Positions 25,359 through 34,893 of a stretch of DNA of 64,000 nucleotides are shown here, one piece after another; positions within the stretch are counted from its first letter, which is position 1, and every line of letters starts with the position of its first letter. The stretch spans positions 1,798,001 to 1,862,000 of the forward strand of contig NZ_CP053435.1 in the NCBI RefSeq assembly GCF_013127955.1. Reading direction: 5' to 3'. The position numbers and the translations under genes are program-made. The notes below the pieces were generated by a model, which saw only the letters and a program-made list of their open reading frames with translations, did not search any database and was not told where the DNA came from. The DNA comes from Spirosoma taeanense. Lineage in GTDB: Bacteria > Bacteroidota > Bacteroidia > Cytophagales > Spirosomataceae.

Positions 25359-28300
25359 TTAAAGACCAATGTTCAGACCGACCATGAACACCCGGGGCTT
25401 TGGGTAGTCGTAGAGTGCTACCCCCTGGTCAAAGGCGTTGCCGGTGGTGGACACTTCCGGGTCATAGCCCTGGTATTTTGTTTTCAGAAAGAAATTCTGG
25501 GTCGAGGCATATACCCGCAACCGGTTCAGACGGAGTTTCTGAATGACTTCGGCGGGGAAGGTATAGGCCAGGAGCAGGTTACGGCCCCGCACAAACGATC
25601 CGTCCTGCACGCGGTGCGTATCTTCGTTGGTGTTATAGCCTGCTGATACGGGTCTGAACTGGGCAATGGGTGTGTTCTGGTTTTCGGGTGTCCAGGCGTT
25701 CAGCACGGTTTTGAAGCTGTTAGCGATACCCTGCCGGTCTTCGGCCGAGTGCTGGCTTCTGAACAGCACGTCATTGCCGTACATAAACTGTAGATCGACC
25801 GTCAGATCGAAGTTTCTGTACTTGAAGCTGTTCAGGAGCGTACCGAACCCGTCGGGAATGCCCTTACCGATAATCACGCGGTCCTTGTCATTAATGACCC
25901 CATCCTTATTGACATCCTGGTATTTTACGTCACCCGGCCGCTTGAGGTACTTGGCCGCTTCAGACTCCTCGGCCGTGCTCCAGGTGCCCTGATGAACGAA
26001 GCCGAAAAACGAACCTACCGGCTCTTTTTCCCGCACCACCGTAAAGCCCACGAAGATGTCGGAGCCGCCGGTCAGCGCAATGACCCGGTTCCGATTGACC
26101 GAAATGTTGAAGGTGGTATTCCAGGAGAAGCCACCGGTGTTTACGTTGACGCTGTTGATGCCCAACTCAACACCCCGGTTTTCCATGCTGCCAACGTTCT
26201 TTGAAACGGTCTCGTAGCCACTGCTATACGGAACAGGCGCGCTTAGCAGCATATCGGTCGTTAGTTTACGGTACAGATCAAGCTCCAGCGACAACCGGTT
26301 CTGGAAGAGGCCCAGTTCGAGGCCGACATCGACCTGATGGGTTTTCTCCCAGCGTAGATCCGGGTTCGCTAGCCGGCCAACCCCTACGCCGATGGCGCGC
26401 GAACCGCCGAAAATCACCGAGTAATTAGCCATACCCGCCAGGGCCTGGTAGGCGGTTATTTCGGAGTTACCCGTTACGCCGTAGCTGCTGCGCAGTTTGA
26501 GGTTGGAGATCGTCGGGACGTTCTTCATGAAGCCTTCGTCGATAATCCGCCAGGCCAGCGCGGCCGAGGGGAAGAACGCATACCGATTGGCTGAACCGAA
26601 TTTCGATGAGCCGTCAATCCGCCCGGTGAGGGTCAGCAGGTATTTATCTTTCAGGCCGTAATTGAACCGGCCGAAATACGAATTCAGGCCATAGCCCACG
26701 GCGGAAGAACTCGGTGCCTGCGGTACGGAGCCCGCGCCCAGGTTATTGAACTGGAAATAATCGTCCTGGAAATTCTGCGTGGCTGCCCGGCTGGTGAACC
26801 GGTCAACGTGCTGCCAGGCCAGCCCCAGCAAACCCGTGAACGAGTGCTTCTCGGCAAACCGTTTGTTGTAGGTCAGGTAGTTTTCAAACTGCCAGGAGTT
26901 GTGCCGCTCGTTGGTGATGCTGGCCGTGCCGTTCTGGTTACGGGAAATGTAGTTCAGTGTGCGACCGGCGTATTCATCAATTTCCTGGTTGATGACGTTG
27001 GTGCCCAGGGTGGTACGTAGCTGAAGATCTTTGGTCAGGTTCAGATTGGCATATACGTTGCCGAGCATGGTCTGCGTCTTTACGTAAAAGAACCGCTCCT
27101 TCAGAATGTTGATGGGGTTGCCGCCCCCTTCCATACCCGGATAATCTTCATTACCGCCCCAGCGCCCATCGGGATACTTTACGGGAATGATGGGCAGGGC
27201 TTCGAGTACCTGCCGCATGGCAATAATGCCGCCCGCGCCGAGTGGGTCGATCTGGTTTTCTTTCTGGTCGTTATAACTCAGCGTACCGCCCACTTTAATC
27301 CAGTTCTTAATCTGGCTGTCGAATACAAACCGACCGGCGTATCGTTTCAGGTAAGATTCTTTAACCAGACCATTCTCATTCCGGTAGCCCAGATAGACGC
27401 CGTAGCTATCTTTGGCATTTCCGCCGGCGAATGCCAGCTGGTGGTTTTGCGTGAACGCTTTCTGAAAGGCTTCGTCCTGCCAGTCGGTATCGTAGAGGGG
27501 ATTGCCACTCGCATCAAACAGCAGCGGATTGGTCCGCTTGGTTTTGGGGTCTTTATACTTGCCACCTGCCCAACCAACGGGGTCATATTTCTGGGCGTTC
27601 TGATACGCGATGTCCTCGACCATCAGGAATTCTTTCGAGTTCAGCAGGGGAATTTTACGGGGCAGCACGCCGACGCTCAGGTCGGTATCATACGTAATCC
27701 GCCCGCCCGTCTGGCTACCGCGTTTCGTCGTGACCAAAATAACACCGTTCGCGCCCCGAGCGCCGTAAATCGCCGTGGCCGATGCGTCTTTCAGGACTTC
27801 AATCGAGGCTATGTCGTTGGGATTGATGTAGTCAATGGGCGTACTGCCATTCGTTAAGCCGGAAGCGTTCAGAATTACCCCGTCAATGACGTAGAGTGGG
27901 TTGTTGGCTACGCTCACGGAGGTGTTTCCCCGAATCCGGATGTTGGACCGTCCGCCCGGCCGACCCGAGTTGACCGATACGTTAACTCCCGTAATCCGAC
28001 CCGCCAGACCCTGGTTAAGCGACGCTGCGGGTCGTTCCTGCAGGGCTTCGGCTTTGACAGTGCCGACGGCTCCCGTCAGGTCTGATTTTTTCTGAACGCC
28101 ATACCCGACCACCACAACTTCGTTCAGGGTTTTCTGGTCGGGAGCCAGCGTTACGTCAACCGTTGAACGATTGCCGACTACCACCTCCTGATTCAGATAG
28201 CCAACGAACGAAAAAACCAGCGTTATGGGCGAGGCCCCCCCTTCGTCAGGCACCGACAGGCGATAGGCCCCATTGGCATCGGTGGTGGTGCCGCGGGTGG

Positions 28301-28859
28301 TGTTTTTAACAACAACGCTGACGCCCGGCATGGCTTCGCTGGCTTCGCCTTTAACCGTACCTGTAATGAGCCGTTCGGCAACGGCGGTTGTCAGTGCCCG
28401 CGTTGCGTCGGGGGCTTTCTCCGCCAGGCTCTCCTTCAGGCCAGAGTTTCCCGAAAGCTCGGATTCCAGCGGTTTCAGGTCGGCGTTAACAACTTTACGG
28501 GGCTTCCTGTCGCTAATGACCAGATACGAACTGTTGTTGATTTTTTTATATCGAAGTCCCAGCGGTCCCAGCACTTTGTCGAGGTTTTTTTCAATAGTGG
28601 CCCGGGGACTAAGCGCTTCCGTTGGCACGGAAAGTCCTTCGACGGTTTGCCGCTCAAACAGGATGTTTACGCCATAGCGGCTGTTCAATTCGTTGAGGAC
28701 GTCTTTAAGCTGGCGAACGCTCCCCTTATACGTTTGGATGGTAGTTTGCTGTACGTTTTTAGCCAGGATGACCGACTGCGACCAGCCCGGCTGAAAACCC
28801 AGCAGCAATAACGCGACGGGAAGCCCCAGCCTGCAGGCTTTTTGTGGATACTGTCTCAT
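25359..28859 (-). CDS. SusC/RagA-type TonB-dependent transporter with N-terminal STN domain
   Basis: This is an outer-membrane importer of 1166 residues. Order: signal peptide (about 1-27), STN/secretin-like domain at about 38-118 (VRQLKDVLNELNSRYGVNIL, IEKNLDKVLGPLGL), carboxypeptidase-regulatory-like domain at about 163-245, the LNEVVVVGYGVQ linker, plug with GRITGVNVSVN and SATAIYGARGANGVILVTT, then the barrel. The STN domain is the part that contacts the FecR anti-sigma factor in Fec-type surface signalling. The FecR and ECF sigma genes are directly upstream (26 bp and further), so substrate binding should induce the operon. The C-terminus ends VGLNIGL. Substrate not deducible. Confidence 0.95.
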   Translation of the reverse strand: MRQYPQKACRLGLPVALLLLGFQPGWSQSVILAKNVQQTTIQTYKGSVRQLKDVLNELNSRYGVNILFERQTVEGLSVPTEALSPRATIEKNLDKVLGPLGLRYKKINNSSYLVISDRKPRKVVNADLKPLESELSGNSGLKESLAEKAPDATRALTTAVAERLITGTVKGEASEAMPGVSVVVKNTTRGTTTDANGAYRLSVPDEGGASPITLVFSFVGYLNQEVVVGNRSTVDVTLAPDQKTLNEVVVVGYGVQKKSDLTGAVGTVKAEALQERPAASLNQGLAGRITGVNVSVNSGRPGGRSNIRIRGNTSVSVANNPLYVIDGVILNASGLTNGSTPIDYINPNDIASIEVLKDASATAIYGARGANGVILVTTKRGSQTGGRITYDTDLSVGVLPRKIPLLNSKEFLMVEDIAYQNAQKYDPVGWAGGKYKDPKTKRTNPLLFDASGNPLYDTDWQDEAFQKAFTQNHQLAFAGGNAKDSYGVYLGYRNENGLVKESYLKRYAGRFVFDSQIKNWIKVGGTLSYNDQKENQIDPLGAGGIIAMRQVLEALPIIPVKYPDGRWGGNEDYPGMEGGGNPINILKERFFYVKTQTMLGNVYANLNLTKDLQLRTTLGTNVINQEIDEYAGRTLNYISRNQNGTASITNERHNSWQFENYLTYNKRFAEKHSFTGLLGLAWQHVDRFTSRAATQNFQDDYFQFNNLGAGSVPQAPSSSAVGYGLNSYFGRFNYGLKDKYLLTLTGRIDGSSKFGSANRYAFFPSAALAWRIIDEGFMKNVPTISNLKLRSSYGVTGNSEITAYQALAGMANYSVIFGGSRAIGVGVGRLANPDLRWEKTHQVDVGLELGLFQNRLSLELDLYRKLTTDMLLSAPVPYSSGYETVSKNVGSMENRGVELGINSVNVNTGGFSWNTTFNISVNRNRVIALTGGSDIFVGFTVVREKEPVGSFFGFVHQGTWSTAEESEAAKYLKRPGDVKYQDVNKDGVINDKDRVIIGKGIPDGFGTLLNSFKYRNFDLTVDLQFMYGNDVLFRSQHSAEDRQGIANSFKTVLNAWTPENQNTPIAQFRPVSAGYNTNEDTHRVQDGSFVRGRNLLLAYTFPAEVIQKLRLNRLRVYASTQNFFLKTKYQGYDPEVSTTGNAFDQGVALYDYPKPRVFMVGLNIGL

Positions 28860-28885
28860 AAGTTGAAAGGGTTTGGGTTATTAGG

Positions 28886-29890
28886 TTAATGGCTTTTAAG
28901 CTGGACCCGATTCCCCTGTCGGATGACGTCAATGTCCAGCAATTCGGAAATGGATTGTAACAGTTGATCAACGTTTTCGGCTCGTAACGACCCCATCAGT
29001 ACCCGCTCGGCCAGCTTCCGGTCTTTTATCTCGACCTGCAGGCCATAGCTGTCTTCCAGCATGTAGGCAACTTCCTGCAGTGGGGTTTCATCAAACACAA
29101 ATCGTTTTCCGGCTTCGGTCGTCGGCAGGGGTGTCTGGCGGATGGCGTTAACCGCAACGTGATTTGTCCGATCCAGCGTAGCCAGCTCTCCCGGCTTCAT
29201 CGTCAGCTGTTTTACTGTATTGCCTTCCTGATAATGAAGAGCTACTTTTCCCTTGTTCAGGGCAACCCGGGCGCCACGTTTGCGGGCAAAAACGGTGAAT
29301 TCGGTCCCCAGCACCACTACCTCGAAGTTCTTTTTGGTCTTAACCACAAACCGCTGGTTCGTTGGGGTATGCGTCACGGCAAATGAAGCTTCGCCGGTGA
29401 GCACAACTTCGCGGGTGCGGTCGCCAAAGCCCCAGCGGGGCACGCACAGGGTCGAATTGGCGTTCAGCACAACGCGACTCTGATCGGGTAGTTGCAGCGA
29501 ACGCGATTCGCCAAAACCTGTTTCGTAGGTTACGAAACGAATCTGGTTCCGAAACAGATACGTACTTAAGCTGCAGAGCGCCAGAAGGAGAGAGGCCGCT
29601 ACGAGCCATTGTCTGAAGAACCCGTTCGACGGACCTGAAGGCGTTAAGGCTGGGTTTGGTGTAGCCGCCGTATGGGGGTTCTCCTGCAAAAAGAGCGAGT
29701 ACCGATCATGGGCCAAATCGATCTGGGCCAGATATTGCGGGTGCTTGTTTTCCCACTCTTCGAGCCACTCGTAATATTGCTCTTCGTTTGCTTTTTCCCG
29801 CAGCCACTGCCCAATCTGTTCGCGCTGCAACGGAGAGGTCTTCCGGGCGAAGTAGTCAAACACCAGTTTTTTATTAACTTCTGATTCCAT
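28886..29890 (-). CDS. FecR family anti-sigma factor
   Basis: This is an inner-membrane anti-sigma/sigma regulator of 334 residues, starting at ATG 29890 (the frame is open twelve codons upstream, but MESEVNKK is the better start). An N-terminal cytoplasmic region (about 1-85) is followed by one membrane helix at about 92-108 (WLVAASLLLALCSLSTYLF). A periplasmic FecR beta domain follows at about 120-215 (ETGFGESRSLQLPDQSRVVL, VVLGTEFTVFARKRG). The C-terminal DUF4974/STN-like module is at about 255-333 (FDETPLQEVAYMLEDSYGLQ). It sits between the sigma gene and the STN-SusC, the standard order for a Fec-type relay. It should bind the ECF sigma factor inside and the SusC STN domain outside. Confidence 0.94.
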   Translation of the reverse strand: MESEVNKKLVFDYFARKTSPLQREQIGQWLREKANEEQYYEWLEEWENKHPQYLAQIDLAHDRYSLFLQENPHTAATPNPALTPSGPSNGFFRQWLVAASLLLALCSLSTYLFRNQIRFVTYETGFGESRSLQLPDQSRVVLNANSTLCVPRWGFGDRTREVVLTGEASFAVTHTPTNQRFVVKTKKNFEVVVLGTEFTVFARKRGARVALNKGKVALHYQEGNTVKQLTMKPGELATLDRTNHVAVNAIRQTPLPTTEAGKRFVFDETPLQEVAYMLEDSYGLQVEIKDRKLAERVLMGSLRAENVDQLLQSISELLDIDVIRQGNRVQLKSH

Positions 29891-29958
29891 ATTTCCTGGG
29901 TTGTACGGTAAGTAAAGAAGGCGCATGCCTCATAAAATCAGCTGGTTGGCTAACTCAA

Positions 29959-30645
29959 TCAGTATGGAAGGACCGATCCGATCAGGGCCATAATTGAGAG
30001 CCAGTGATCTTTCAGGCCATTTCGAACCAGGCTCAGCGCTTTAACGATGTGGACCTCAACGGTTTTAATCGACAGCCCTAACTCAGCCGCGATTTCCTGG
30101 TATTTCTTGCCTTCAAACCGGCTCAGCAGGAATACTTTCCGGCATTGTGGGGGGAGCAGTTCAACCAAATCTTCGACCCGGTGGAGCACTTCTTCGTATT
30201 GAACAATCTGGTCGGGGCGCTGCCCAGCCGCATTCTCCGGAATGGGGGTGGTGTCAATATCGTCCAGGTCCTGAAATTCCAGCCGCAGATAATTGTAGGC
30301 TTCGTTGCGAACGCTGCGAAAGAGGTAGTAACGATAAGACGACGTAATGTTTTCGTAGGCTTTTGTTTTCCAGAACTTACAGAACACTTCACTGACCAGA
30401 TCTTCAGCCGTTTCTTTGGAATAAACAAACCGGACTGCATGGCTGCACAGAGCCTGATGATAGCGCCGGAACAGTAGTTCGCAGCCTTTTTGCGGATTTT
30501 CGTCAAATGCCAGTCGGATGAATAGCTCTTTACCATCACCTACGGCGCTTTTTTTAGGATCGGCAAGCTGGCCAGATGTCGTTGAAACGTCAGCATAAAC
30601 TTGAGGGGGCTGGCTCTTAAGATTGATAAGCTGGCGAACTTGCAT
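29959..30645 (-). CDS. ECF RNA polymerase sigma factor (FecI-like)
   Basis: This is an extracytoplasmic-function sigma-70 factor of 228 residues. Region 2 is at about 50-118 (LFRRYHQALCSHAVRFVYS, TAEDLVSEVFCKFWK) and region 4 at about 152-205 (LPPQCRKVFLLSRFEGKKYQ, EIAAELGLSIKTVEVHI). The first 40 residues are an unusual Pro/Ser-rich extension before the sigma fold. An internal start would remove it, but no ATG is available there until well inside region 2. Stop to FecR start is 68 bp. It should direct polymerase to the promoter of the downstream susCD genes, which also makes the whole run autoregulated (inference). Confidence 0.93.
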   Translation of the reverse strand: MQVRQLINLKSQPPQVYADVSTTSGQLADPKKSAVGDGKELFIRLAFDENPQKGCELLFRRYHQALCSHAVRFVYSKETAEDLVSEVFCKFWKTKAYENITSSYRYYLFRSVRNEAYNYLRLEFQDLDDIDTTPIPENAAGQRPDQIVQYEEVLHRVEDLVELLPPQCRKVFLLSRFEGKKYQEIAAELGLSIKTVEVHIVKALSLVRNGLKDHWLSIMALIGSVLPY

Positions 30646-31031
30646 AGGGTAAGGTTAGAAGGAGGACATTCTTGAATAAATTTTATATTGTATCAGTAAA
30701 GACAACTTTTAGCGTAAATCACCTTAGTTGAATAGTAAAATTTCTGAAAAAAGTTAAAATGTGACCTCTTTTTGCTTTACCAACGAGGGGCCGCATTACG
30801 ATCAATAGTTGCCGTAGCAGCCCGTTGCCGGGTTATGCGTAAATCCAGCCTGGTCGAACGGTCCAATCTTGATATTGATCCGGCAAATACGTCTTCCAGG
30901 AGCAGCCATTCTGGGAAGGTATGGGAACGTTTGTGAGTAGAAACTAATAATATTTGGTTATTCTATTAGCTTTTTCAGGTACGCCTGGCGCGGCTGTTAA
31001 TTTCAGATTTCCGGCATAAGTTCTAAAGCGT
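30646..31031. other. 386-bp divergent intergenic region
   Basis: This region lies between the ECF sigma gene (minus) and the cytochrome/DUF1549 gene (plus). 30646-30780 and 30940-30990 are AT-rich and likely hold the divergent promoters, but no full TAnnTTTG element is present (the closest is AATATTTG at 30949-30956). The GC-richer middle contains a 35-codon minus-strand frame at 30802-30909 (ATG 30909, ending ATGCYGNY) with two Cys and a protein-like composition. It may be a small gene or the relic of a lost one; no family was recognised. Confidence 0.35.
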
Positions 31032-33389
31032 GTGATTATAGCAGAATCGTTCTGGCTCTGGCAGTTTCTGGGTCGCCTGCATCCCCTGATTGTTCATTTT
31101 CCGGTCAGCTTGCTGTGCATTGCTCTCCTGCTGGAAGTCGTGGGCTGGTTTCGCAAATCGACCGAGTTACGGGCGGGCATTACTGCTCTGGTCTGGATTG
31201 GCGCCATTAGTTCTGTCGTGGCAGCCGCCCTGGGGCTGGTTCTGGTGAATCAGGAAGACTACGGTGGCGATACGGTGACCATTCACCAGTGGGCCGGGCT
31301 GGCGACGATGCTCCTGGCGATTGCTGCCGTGGTGGCGCTTCGCGCGAAGCGCCTGGGGGTGTACCGGGGGCTGCTGATCGGTGCGGTTGCGGGCGTGAGT
31401 CTGGCTGGACATTACGGTGCCTTGCTCACCCACGGCGAAGATTACCTGACCAGTGTATTGCCCAAAGACACCGATTTTGCCGCGCCCACCTCGGGCCAGA
31501 CGCAGTTTACGTTCGCCAGCGCCAGCACAAACCAGCCGCTAACCGACAAACAGGTGGAGGACCTGAATCTGGAAGTGCGGTCGATACTGGCGCATAACTG
31601 TTATAGCTGCCACAGCGCTACCAAGACGAAAGGCGAGCTGCGACTCGATAAAAAAGAGCTGGTCCTAAAAGGTGGTAAGAACGGCGTAGTCCTGAAACCG
31701 GGCCATCCGGAAGATAGCGAGCTGATGCGTCGGATTACGTTGCCGATCAGCCATAAAGAAGCCATGCCGACGAAGGGCAAGCGTCTGAGCGAAAAAGAAG
31801 TAGCCCTGCTCTCGTTCTGGATTCAGCAGGGCGCTCCCTGGCCCAGTGGTGCCGAAAAAAGCATTTATCGGGTAGCCGCCCTGGCACCCCGTTTGCCAGC
31901 AATCCCGTCGGCCCCCGCCCAGTTGACGAATCCCATCGACCGCTTTGTTCATCAGTATTTTCAGCAGAATAAGCTTGGCTGGAAGAAGGTAGTGGACGAC
32001 CGGACATATATGCGCAGGGTCTATCTGGACGTAATCGGTCTGCTGCCCACACCCGAAGAAATTCAGGCGTTCCAGGCGGACACCCGGCAGGACAAACGAG
32101 TGATTCTGGTTCAGGATCTGCTTGGCCGGAACGAAGCCTATGCCCAGCACTGGCTCACATTCTGGAACGATGCCCTTCGGAATGATTATTCCGGTACGGG
32201 CTACATCACCGGCGGCCGATACGACATTACGAAGTGGCTGTATGCGTCGCTGAAAAAGAATAAGCCCTACAACTGGTTCGTGCGGGAGCTGATTAGTCCG
32301 AACAAGGAATCGCAGGGATTTATCAAGGGCATCAAGTGGCGCGGCACGATCAACTCCAGCCAGCGAACCGAAATGCAGGCGGCTCAGAACGTATCGCAGG
32401 TGCTGCTGGGTTTGAATCTGAAATGTGCATCCTGCCACGATAGCTTCATCAGCGACTGGAAACTGGACGACGCTTATGCCTTCGCCAATATTTTCGCCGA
32501 CACGACGCTGGAAATAAACCGCTGCGACAAACCGACCGGTATTAAGGCCGGGCGTCGGCTGCTGTTTAAGGAACTAGGTGAAATCAGCGTGGATGCATCC
32601 ACCGAGAAGCGACTTCGCGAGCTGGCTGATTTTCTGGTGCAGCCCAAAGACGGGCGGCTGTACCGTACGCTGGTGAATCGGATCTGGGCGCAGCTCATGG
32701 GGCGGGGGATTATCGAGCCTGTGGATGTTATGGATAACCAGCCCTGGAGCCAGGACCTGCTGGACTGGCTGGCGTATGACTTTGTGCAGAACGGCTACGA
32801 CATCAAAAAACTGATGGCTACCATTCTGACCTCGCGCACGTATCAACTGCTCTCCGTTGGCATTAAAGACGCGGATATGCTCACAGCGCCAACCTTTGTG
32901 TTTCAGGGGATGGTTCGGCGTCGGCTCACAGCGGAGCAATTCGCCGATGCGGTGAGTCTGGCGTTCAACCCTGTTTACCCCGACACGGCTGTAGTGGAGA
33001 TGCTGCCCAAAACAATTCGGAAGGAAATGCCCTTTCCGCGCGCATCGCTGGTGAAAAACGACCGCTTCCAGACCGCTCTGGGCCGACCGAACCGGGAAAC
33101 GGTCAGCACCAGCCGTACTTCGCAGGCCAATCTGCTGCAGGCGCTGGAGCTAACCAACGGCACTACGTTCAACGAAGCGCTGAAGCAGGGGGCGCTTCGC
33201 TGGAAAACCGCCTATCCGTCGTCGGGTAGGCTGGTCACGGAACTGTATCGGAAAGCTTTGGGACGTAATCCGCTGCCGGGCGAAGCCGCCGTTGCGCAGA
33301 AGATCGTCGGAGCAAACCCGAGTGTGGAAGGGATTCAGGATCTGGTATGGGCGATTGCGCTTCATCCTGAATTTCAGTTGATTTATTGA
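31032..33389 (+). CDS. DUF2231 membrane / cytochrome c / DUF1549-DUF1553 protein
   Basis: This is a 785-residue multidomain protein. Residues 1-135 hold about four membrane helices of the DUF2231 type (RLHPLIVHFPVSLLCIALL, then GHYGALLTHGED). A Planctomycete-type cytochrome domain (PSCyt1) follows, with haem motif CYSCH at 190-194 and the usual SELMRRITLP and MPTKGKRLS segments. Then comes DUF1549 (about 300-500) with a second haem-type motif CASCH at 465-469, and DUF1553 (about 530-770). The family is mostly described from Planctomycetes and is thought to be redox-active in the periplasm. The start is GTG 31032, because the first helix begins right there and no nearer ATG exists. The DUF1501 partner starts 19 bp downstream. 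Confidence 0.88.
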   Translation: MIIAESFWLWQFLGRLHPLIVHFPVSLLCIALLLEVVGWFRKSTELRAGITALVWIGAISSVVAAALGLVLVNQEDYGGDTVTIHQWAGLATMLLAIAAVVALRAKRLGVYRGLLIGAVAGVSLAGHYGALLTHGEDYLTSVLPKDTDFAAPTSGQTQFTFASASTNQPLTDKQVEDLNLEVRSILAHNCYSCHSATKTKGELRLDKKELVLKGGKNGVVLKPGHPEDSELMRRITLPISHKEAMPTKGKRLSEKEVALLSFWIQQGAPWPSGAEKSIYRVAALAPRLPAIPSAPAQLTNPIDRFVHQYFQQNKLGWKKVVDDRTYMRRVYLDVIGLLPTPEEIQAFQADTRQDKRVILVQDLLGRNEAYAQHWLTFWNDALRNDYSGTGYITGGRYDITKWLYASLKKNKPYNWFVRELISPNKESQGFIKGIKWRGTINSSQRTEMQAAQNVSQVLLGLNLKCASCHDSFISDWKLDDAYAFANIFADTTLEINRCDKPTGIKAGRRLLFKELGEISVDASTEKRLRELADFLVQPKDGRLYRTLVNRIWAQLMGRGIIEPVDVMDNQPWSQDLLDWLAYDFVQNGYDIKKLMATILTSRTYQLLSVGIKDADMLTAPTFVFQGMVRRRLTAEQFADAVSLAFNPVYPDTAVVEMLPKTIRKEMPFPRASLVKNDRFQTALGRPNRETVSTSRTSQANLLQALELTNGTTFNEALKQGALRWKTAYPSSGRLVTELYRKALGRNPLPGEAAVAQKIVGANPSVEGIQDLVWAIALHPEFQLIY

Positions 33390-33408
33390 CCGTAAGACTG
33401 ATACCGAT

Positions 33409-34842
33409 ATGCGAAGCCATTGGAACCGGCGCGAGTTTCTGCAGCGAACCAGTGCGGCCACGCTGGCGGCCTTAGCGGCTGGTGTGCCCACGGCCAGTTT
33501 ACTATCCGGCTGTAAACGTACCGTGCCGGGTCAGACCAGCGGAACCGCCGATACGGTAATTCTGCTCTGGATGGCGGGCGGCATGGCGCATACCGAAACC
33601 TTTGACCCGAAACGATACACGCCCTTCGAGAAAGGCATGGAAGGGAATCGGGTGCTGAGCACCTTCCGGTCGGTACCTACCGTTCTGAACGGTATTCATT
33701 TCTCGGAAGGGCTGCAATCCATTGGGAACGTAATGGACAGAGGGGCGCTCATCCGGTCGTACGTAGCGGCCGACCTGGGGCATATCCTGCACTCGCGTCA
33801 CCAGTACCACTGGCATACCTGCTACGAGCCGCCCCAGACCGTCGTGGCGCCCCATCTCGGCTCCTGGATTGCCAAGGAACTAGGACCGAAGAATCCGGTC
33901 ATTCCCGCCTTCATTGACATCGGCCAGCGGTTCGATATTAACGAGGGCGAAGAACTGAAGGCGTTCCATACGGCCGGATTTCTGGGGAATGAGTTTGGTC
34001 CGTTTTTCATTCCCGATCCCAGCCAGGGTCTGGAAAGTGTTCGTCCGCCGGTAGGCATGGACGCCAGACGGTTCGAACGTCGGAACCAACTCTACAACGA
34101 GCTGATTAAAAACAGCCCCATGGGGGAGTTCGGCAGCGATTACCAGAAAGAATCCCTCCGGCGATCGATGGAGCAGGCGTATATGTTGTTGAATTCGCCC
34201 GAAGCGAAAGCGTTTGATCTGAGCACGGAGCCCCAAGCGATTTATGAACGCTATAACACCGGCCGGTTCGGGCTGGGCTGTCTGCTGGCGCGTCGGCTCA
34301 CGGAGCAGGGCGCCCGGTTTATCAGCGTAACGACGGGTTACGAGCCGTTCAAAGGCTGGGATACGCACGAAAACGGGCATACCCGCCTGGAAGACATGAA
34401 GTGCCAGATTGACGGGCCGATTGCTCAGTTGATACTGGATCTGGAAAAATCTGGTCACCTGGACCGAACCCTGATTGTGCTGGCCAGCGAATTCAGCCGC
34501 GACATGATGGTAGAAGGTCGACCGGACGCCAAAGTGCAGGAGCAGGTCAGCCAGCCCGACGTGCTGGCCGATGAAAAGTTTTACGGTATGCATCGGCATT
34601 TCACGGATGGCTGCTCAATTCTGATGTTCGGCGGAGGAATCAAAAAAGGAGTTGTGTATGGCAAAACCGCCGATGAGCGCCCCTGCAAAACCATCGAAAA
34701 TCCAGTACGGATTGATGGTATTCACCAGACAATTTACCACGCCCTCGGCATCGCGCCTGACACCCAGTACGAAATTGAAAAACGGCCGTTCTACACCACG
34801 CCCGACGGGAAGGGGAAACCCATTCTGGAACTGTTTGCCTAA
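33409..34842 (+). CDS. DUF1501 family protein, Tat-exported
   Basis: This is a 477-residue member of DUF1501, an alkaline-phosphatase/sulfatase-superfamily-like fold nearly always encoded next to DUF1549/DUF1553 proteins. The signal region has a twin-arginine motif (RREFLQRTSAATLAALAAG) followed by a possible lipobox LLSGC. Superfamily features are VILLWMAGGMAHTETFDP near the mature N-terminus, WDTHENGHTRLEDM, and VLASEFSRDMM in the C-terminal half. The Tat signal suggests folding with a cofactor before export. Stop-to-start distance to its partner is 19 bp, so they form a two-gene operon. The molecular activity of the pair is unknown. Confidence 0.88.
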   Translation: MRSHWNRREFLQRTSAATLAALAAGVPTASLLSGCKRTVPGQTSGTADTVILLWMAGGMAHTETFDPKRYTPFEKGMEGNRVLSTFRSVPTVLNGIHFSEGLQSIGNVMDRGALIRSYVAADLGHILHSRHQYHWHTCYEPPQTVVAPHLGSWIAKELGPKNPVIPAFIDIGQRFDINEGEELKAFHTAGFLGNEFGPFFIPDPSQGLESVRPPVGMDARRFERRNQLYNELIKNSPMGEFGSDYQKESLRRSMEQAYMLLNSPEAKAFDLSTEPQAIYERYNTGRFGLGCLLARRLTEQGARFISVTTGYEPFKGWDTHENGHTRLEDMKCQIDGPIAQLILDLEKSGHLDRTLIVLASEFSRDMMVEGRPDAKVQEQVSQPDVLADEKFYGMHRHFTDGCSILMFGGGIKKGVVYGKTADERPCKTIENPVRIDGIHQTIYHALGIAPDTQYEIEKRPFYTTPDGKGKPILELFA

Positions 34843-34861
34843 CCTAAATAAGGCAGAAGCG

Positions 34862-34886
34862 ACCGACTAACTTGGCGTTAGCCGGT
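34862..34886. terminator. weak hairpin between convergent genes
   Basis: ACCGACTAAC (34862-34871) pairs with GTTAGCCGGT (34877-34886) with one mismatch and a 5-nt loop, between the DUF1501 stop and the stop of the sugar-binding lipoprotein. It has no T-run. Confidence 0.35.
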
Positions 34887-34893
34887 TGTATGC

